A stretch of DNA of 64,000 nucleotides. It comes from Clostridia bacterium (GTDB lineage: Bacteria; Bacillota; Clostridia; UBA1212). How positions within the stretch are numbered: the first letter of the stretch is position 1; every line of letters begins with the position of its first letter. This document shows positions 61,079-64,000 of the stretch, piece by piece. The notes under the pieces were generated by a model. That model made no database searches. It was not told where the DNA came from and worked only from the letters and a program-made list of their open reading frames with translations. Made by a program: the position numbers and the translations under genes. The stretch lies in assembly GCA_017444825.1 (NCBI GenBank), contig JAFSVU010000050.1, forward strand, positions 167,194-231,193, given 5' to 3'.

Positions 61079-64000
61079 TCAATTAAAATGTACTGTAACC
61101 GGAGTTAAACCGCCGCTTTGATGTGTCGCGATTCCGTAATAGGAACCACCCGAAGCACCTGCTGCGCCGCTTGCAACATTGAAAGTAACGGAGTTTGCTC
61201 TCATTGATTCACCATTGAAGAACACAGCAGTATACTGAGCATTCTCAACAACCAGGCTCGATGCGGCACCGGCGTTGAAAGTCACATTACTCATTCCGTA
61301 GAACAGAAGCGCATACTGTTGTCCACTTCCATAGATTGTACCGTTATTGGTGAATGTCAGATTAATCTTTGATTGCGTAGATACTGTATGCCAAGAATTA
61401 TTGTGCTCGCCAATTGTACCGTTATTTATAAAACTCATATTAGTATCATCCTCGGCAACAAATCGGACTGATTCAACTGCTCCATTATTAACAGATTCTT
61501 CTGAAGTGTTTACAATTGTCAAATGAGAAATAGACCCGTTATTCGTAATTCTATTTCCCGCACCACTAAGTTTAATGTTTTTAAGCACAGCGTTTTGATC
61601 AACAACAATGGTGTTGTTTGTTCCAACAACTGTGAATGATGCGTTTTGATTGTTGCCTACTAATGTAAATGTTGCATTTGAAATATCTAGTTCAATTGTA
61701 CCGTTTTTATTTGATAAATTAATGGCTGAAAAACCGAATTCGCCATCAACTATCATTTTCCCTACAGATGCAGGAACATTCATTGTTCCAGTAACTGAAC
61801 CGGCATTTTGTAATGTGATTTTGTATGGGTTTGTAGATAACGTATTTATCGTTGCTGCATCAACATTCTGACCACCGGCAGCATTGGCACAGGTTTCGCC
61901 AATTGACGCATTTTCGTTTGCACTGGATAAATAACCGGTATTAGAGCAATTTATGAAGGTTACTGAGTTGCCATCTGCAGAGCTAGCGCATATACCACCG
62001 ATATATTCAACATCACCGATTAATGATCCAGCATTTGAACAGTTAACGTAGGGACCTGTTCCATAAGAACATATTCCCGATATTTGATCATATGCTGCAT
62101 TATCAGTACTCTTGGAAGAATTGCCTGTCAAAACGATATTTCCATTGTTTGAACAACCAACAATAGTAACTAAACCATGGCCACCCATATGAGCTCCACA
62201 AATACCAGAAACGGATGTACAAGTTGCCAGATTGTTAACAGTTAAATTGCCGTTATTAACACAATTGATAATAAGGTCATTTTTCATATATGAATAGATA
62301 CAACCAAGAACTGCACCTAAGAATCCAGCGTTATAAGTTTTATTCAAAGTTACTGATGCATCGTTGATACATCCATTTATTATGGTTTTGCTTGATTGAG
62401 TATATAAATAATTCGAATCAGTATTCCAAGCATTATAAATTCCTCCAATCACTAAGCCGGAATTACCTAAATATCCTGGTTCTTCGCTACAAGTGATGCT
62501 GTTATCATTAGCTAAATGTAAATTTTTAATATGACTTTTATGAACTCCACCAATCATAATTGCGGTGTACCAACCACTTTCATAAATGATTGTGCATTTA
62601 GATACTTCGCAATTATCAATGTATGAATCAATTGTATACTCTACAATAACACCGTTATTGGAACTTGCATTTATTACAATGTTGCTATCTTCGATTTTTA
62701 CATTTTTAACAATAGCGGTGTAATTATCTTCGCTTACATTTGATTCTATCAAGTTATAGTTCTCGTCTAAGAGAGCACCTATTTCACCGGTTAATCTAGT
62801 ATTTTCGGTTCCCTTTACGTATCCGAATAAGGATTTCGTTGTATTCCAATTTTTAATAGCGAAATTACTCCCATTGAATTTACCGCTAAATGGCGCAGTT
62901 TTAGAAGTTCCAATCGGCGTCCAGCTTGTCACCTGGCTCATGTCAATGTCATTGATGACTTTGAAGCTTGCGCTTAGGTAGTTTCTTACATTACTGAGAT
63001 GTGTCGCTGTACTGATAAGATAAGGGTTCGAATCAGTTCCTAAACCGCCTGCGAAATAAGTCGTTCCAGCAGCAACAGCCTCAAGCGAAGGATGGTCCTT
63101 TCCGCCGTTTACATCATTGGCGATCTGCTGGGCGGCTGTAAATGTGCTTTCGGATTTTGTGCTTGCAAGTTGTGCGCTGGGATGCCCAACAACATTGGTG
63201 GTCGTTGTATCGATCTTTTCCGTTGAAACATAAACCTCTTCGATAACGCCGTTATTTGTCAAATAAATATACTCAACGGTCGAACCTGTTTTGAGCGTAA
63301 GCACAAGAGTTCCATTCGCGCCAATAGTAACGTCAGTTCTGTCAAGCACCGGGAACGGAGCACCGTCTTTAATTTCAAGAATGATTGGCTCAAAACCATC
63401 GCCCGTATCGTTTGCAATCAACAGCAAATTGTGAATATACGCATCACTTGTCTCAATAACAATATGTCCGGTCTTGATCTGTGCATACTCTACCTGTCCA
63501 AACTCGTGATAGGAAGACGTGCCAATTGCTTCAATGACCAGAGAAGAAGCCTTTCCGTAGTGATTAACGGTATCAGTTTCGAGGGGTGCATTGATTTTCA
63601 GAAGTCCGCTTGTTGTCCTGATGGTAACAGTCTGAGCAGAAGTACCGCCAATGTAACTGACGGAAGAAACGGCTTCATTGCCGACGTCAAGACCGGTCTT
63701 AAGGTTCTCGATAACACCATTGCCGGTGTACTCGTAAAGATAGGTTGAATATTTCTCGTGAAGGTCCGCCTTGATCACCCAGTAGTCAACGTCATAGATT
63801 CTCTTGCTGACATCCTCGTTATCCCTTGTGTAGATGAGCACGCTCTCGGGGATATATCTGATCGTCGCTTCGTCAAGATAGCAGAACAGGTCATTCCTCG
63901 AATCCCAGAGGATCTCATTGCCAACGGCAGAAGCATTGATCTTGCCAACGTCATAACCAAAGGCCTCGGCAGCCTCAAGGGCGTCGGTCATGGTCATATG
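61079..64000 (-). CDS. Giant prepilin-type protein (N-terminus outside the window) with GLUG-like/beta-helix part
   Basis: At least 973 residues; the frame continues past base 64000, so the prepilin signal is missing here. The visible start, ALEAAEAFGYDVGKINAS then NEILWDSRNDLFCYLDEATIRYIPES, matches the stalk of 47735-50386 closely. From about residue 315 (GGLGTDSNPYLIS) a GLUG-like segment appears (FKVINDIDMS, WTPIGTSKTAPFSGKFNG). A long beta-helix follows with short Gly/Asn turns (INGCINDASV, INCVNNGNLTV, VGCSNNGNIVL, VNCSNAGSLIG). This architecture suits a surface adhesin or polysaccharide-binding protein. AT-rich in the middle (61.6-62.9 kb), as in its paralogues. Confidence 0.82.
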   Translation of the reverse strand, partial: HMTMTDALEAAEAFGYDVGKINASAVGNEILWDSRNDLFCYLDEATIRYIPESVLIYTRDNEDVSKRIYDVDYWVIKADLHEKYSTYLYEYTGNGVIENLKTGLDVGNEAVSSVSYIGGTSAQTVTIRTTSGLLKINAPLETDTVNHYGKASSLVIEAIGTSSYHEFGQVEYAQIKTGHIVIETSDAYIHNLLLIANDTGDGFEPIILEIKDGAPFPVLDRTDVTIGANGTLVLTLKTGSTVEYIYLTNNGVIEEVYVSTEKIDTTTTNVVGHPSAQLASTKSESTFTAAQQIANDVNGGKDHPSLEAVAAGTTYFAGGLGTDSNPYLISTATHLSNVRNYLSASFKVINDIDMSQVTSWTPIGTSKTAPFSGKFNGSNFAIKNWNTTKSLFGYVKGTENTRLTGEIGALLDENYNLIESNVSEDNYTAIVKNVKIEDSNIVINASSNNGVIVEYTIDSYIDNCEVSKCTIIYESGWYTAIMIGGVHKSHIKNLHLANDNSITCSEEPGYLGNSGLVIGGIYNAWNTDSNYLYTQSSKTIINGCINDASVTLNKTYNAGFLGAVLGCIYSYMKNDLIINCVNNGNLTVNNLATCTSVSGICGAHMGGHGLVTIVGCSNNGNIVLTGNSSKSTDNAAYDQISGICSYGTGPYVNCSNAGSLIGDVEYIGGICASSADGNSVTFINCSNTGYLSSANENASIGETCANAAGGQNVDAATINTLSTNPYKITLQNAGSVTGTMNVPASVGKMIVDGEFGFSAINLSNKNGTIELDISNATFTLVGNNQNASFTVVGTNNTIVVDQNAVLKNIKLSGAGNRITNNGSISHLTIVNTSEESVNNGAVESVRFVAEDDTNMSFINNGTIGEHNNSWHTVSTQSKINLTFTNNGTIYGSGQQYALLFYGMSNVTFNAGAASSLVVENAQYTAVFFNGESMRANSVTFNVASGAAGASGGSYYGIATHQSGGLTPVTVHFN

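Overview
The window looks like a chromosome segment of a Gram-positive, low-to-mid GC anaerobe of the class Clostridia. The reasons are AGGAGG ribosome sites, sigma-A promoters with 17-bp spacers, DUF951, DUF6062 and Asp23 proteins, a tig-clpP-clpX cluster, ferredoxin/rubredoxin redox proteins, BspA-type leucine-rich repeat lipoproteins, Pro/Thr/Glu-rich surface linkers and clostridial pseudopilins. The taxon cannot be fixed further from the sequence alone. Almost all genes lie on the minus strand. No IS element, prophage, CRISPR array or rRNA is seen; the only RNA gene is one tRNA-Met.

Layout. 0-2.5 kb: the end of a PrmC methyltransferase fused in frame to a complete RecG helicase. 2.6-9.3 kb: housekeeping genes (rpmB, a beta-helix lipoprotein, metK, clpX, clpP, tig, rpmE). 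9.4-12.3 kb: a glycosyltransferase, rsmI and a tRNA adenine methyltransferase. 12.4-18.1 kb: a ferrous-iron module (ferredoxin, FeoB-associated protein, FeoB, two FeoA proteins) with three identical-arm palindromes, followed by a secreted protein and a DtxR-type repressor with iron-type metal ligands. 18.2-25.4 kb: an LRR lipoprotein, then an operon for a UDP-sugar pyrophosphorylase, a membrane protein, MurB and a CBS/DRTGG pyrophosphatase. 25.5-37.2 kb: DUF6062, a P-loop/Asp23 fusion, DUF951, a soluble FtsK-like ATPase with a separate two-helix membrane partner, ftsY, smc, the Sua5-type tRNA t6A enzyme, prfA, recR and ybaB.

37.4-41 kb holds three tandem surface proteins built from two domains (A alone, B alone, A+B) with a shared C-terminal anchor. 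A tRNA-Met at 41.05 kb is followed by perfect hairpins and scattered fragments of its own 3' end. 41.4-47.3 kb has a four-gene ABC-transporter operon with two paralogous membrane-anchored proteins, a frameshifted lipoprotein and an ABC-F ATPase. 47.7-64 kb is dominated by four prepilin-type proteins, three of them very large, which share an N-terminal stalk but carry different exported domains, including a tyrosine-phosphatase-like domain with an intact CX5R motif. Between them lies a redox operon (OhrR-like regulator, glutathione peroxidase, small winged helix, arabinose/fucose isomerase-like protein, MBL-rubredoxin fusion).

The main unexplained signals are the giant modular pilins, the PrmC-RecG fusion, a dispersed intergenic element made of heptad arrays bounded by GGGTGCCGC, and an octamer, CGCCAATG, counted by eye 31 times where about two are expected.
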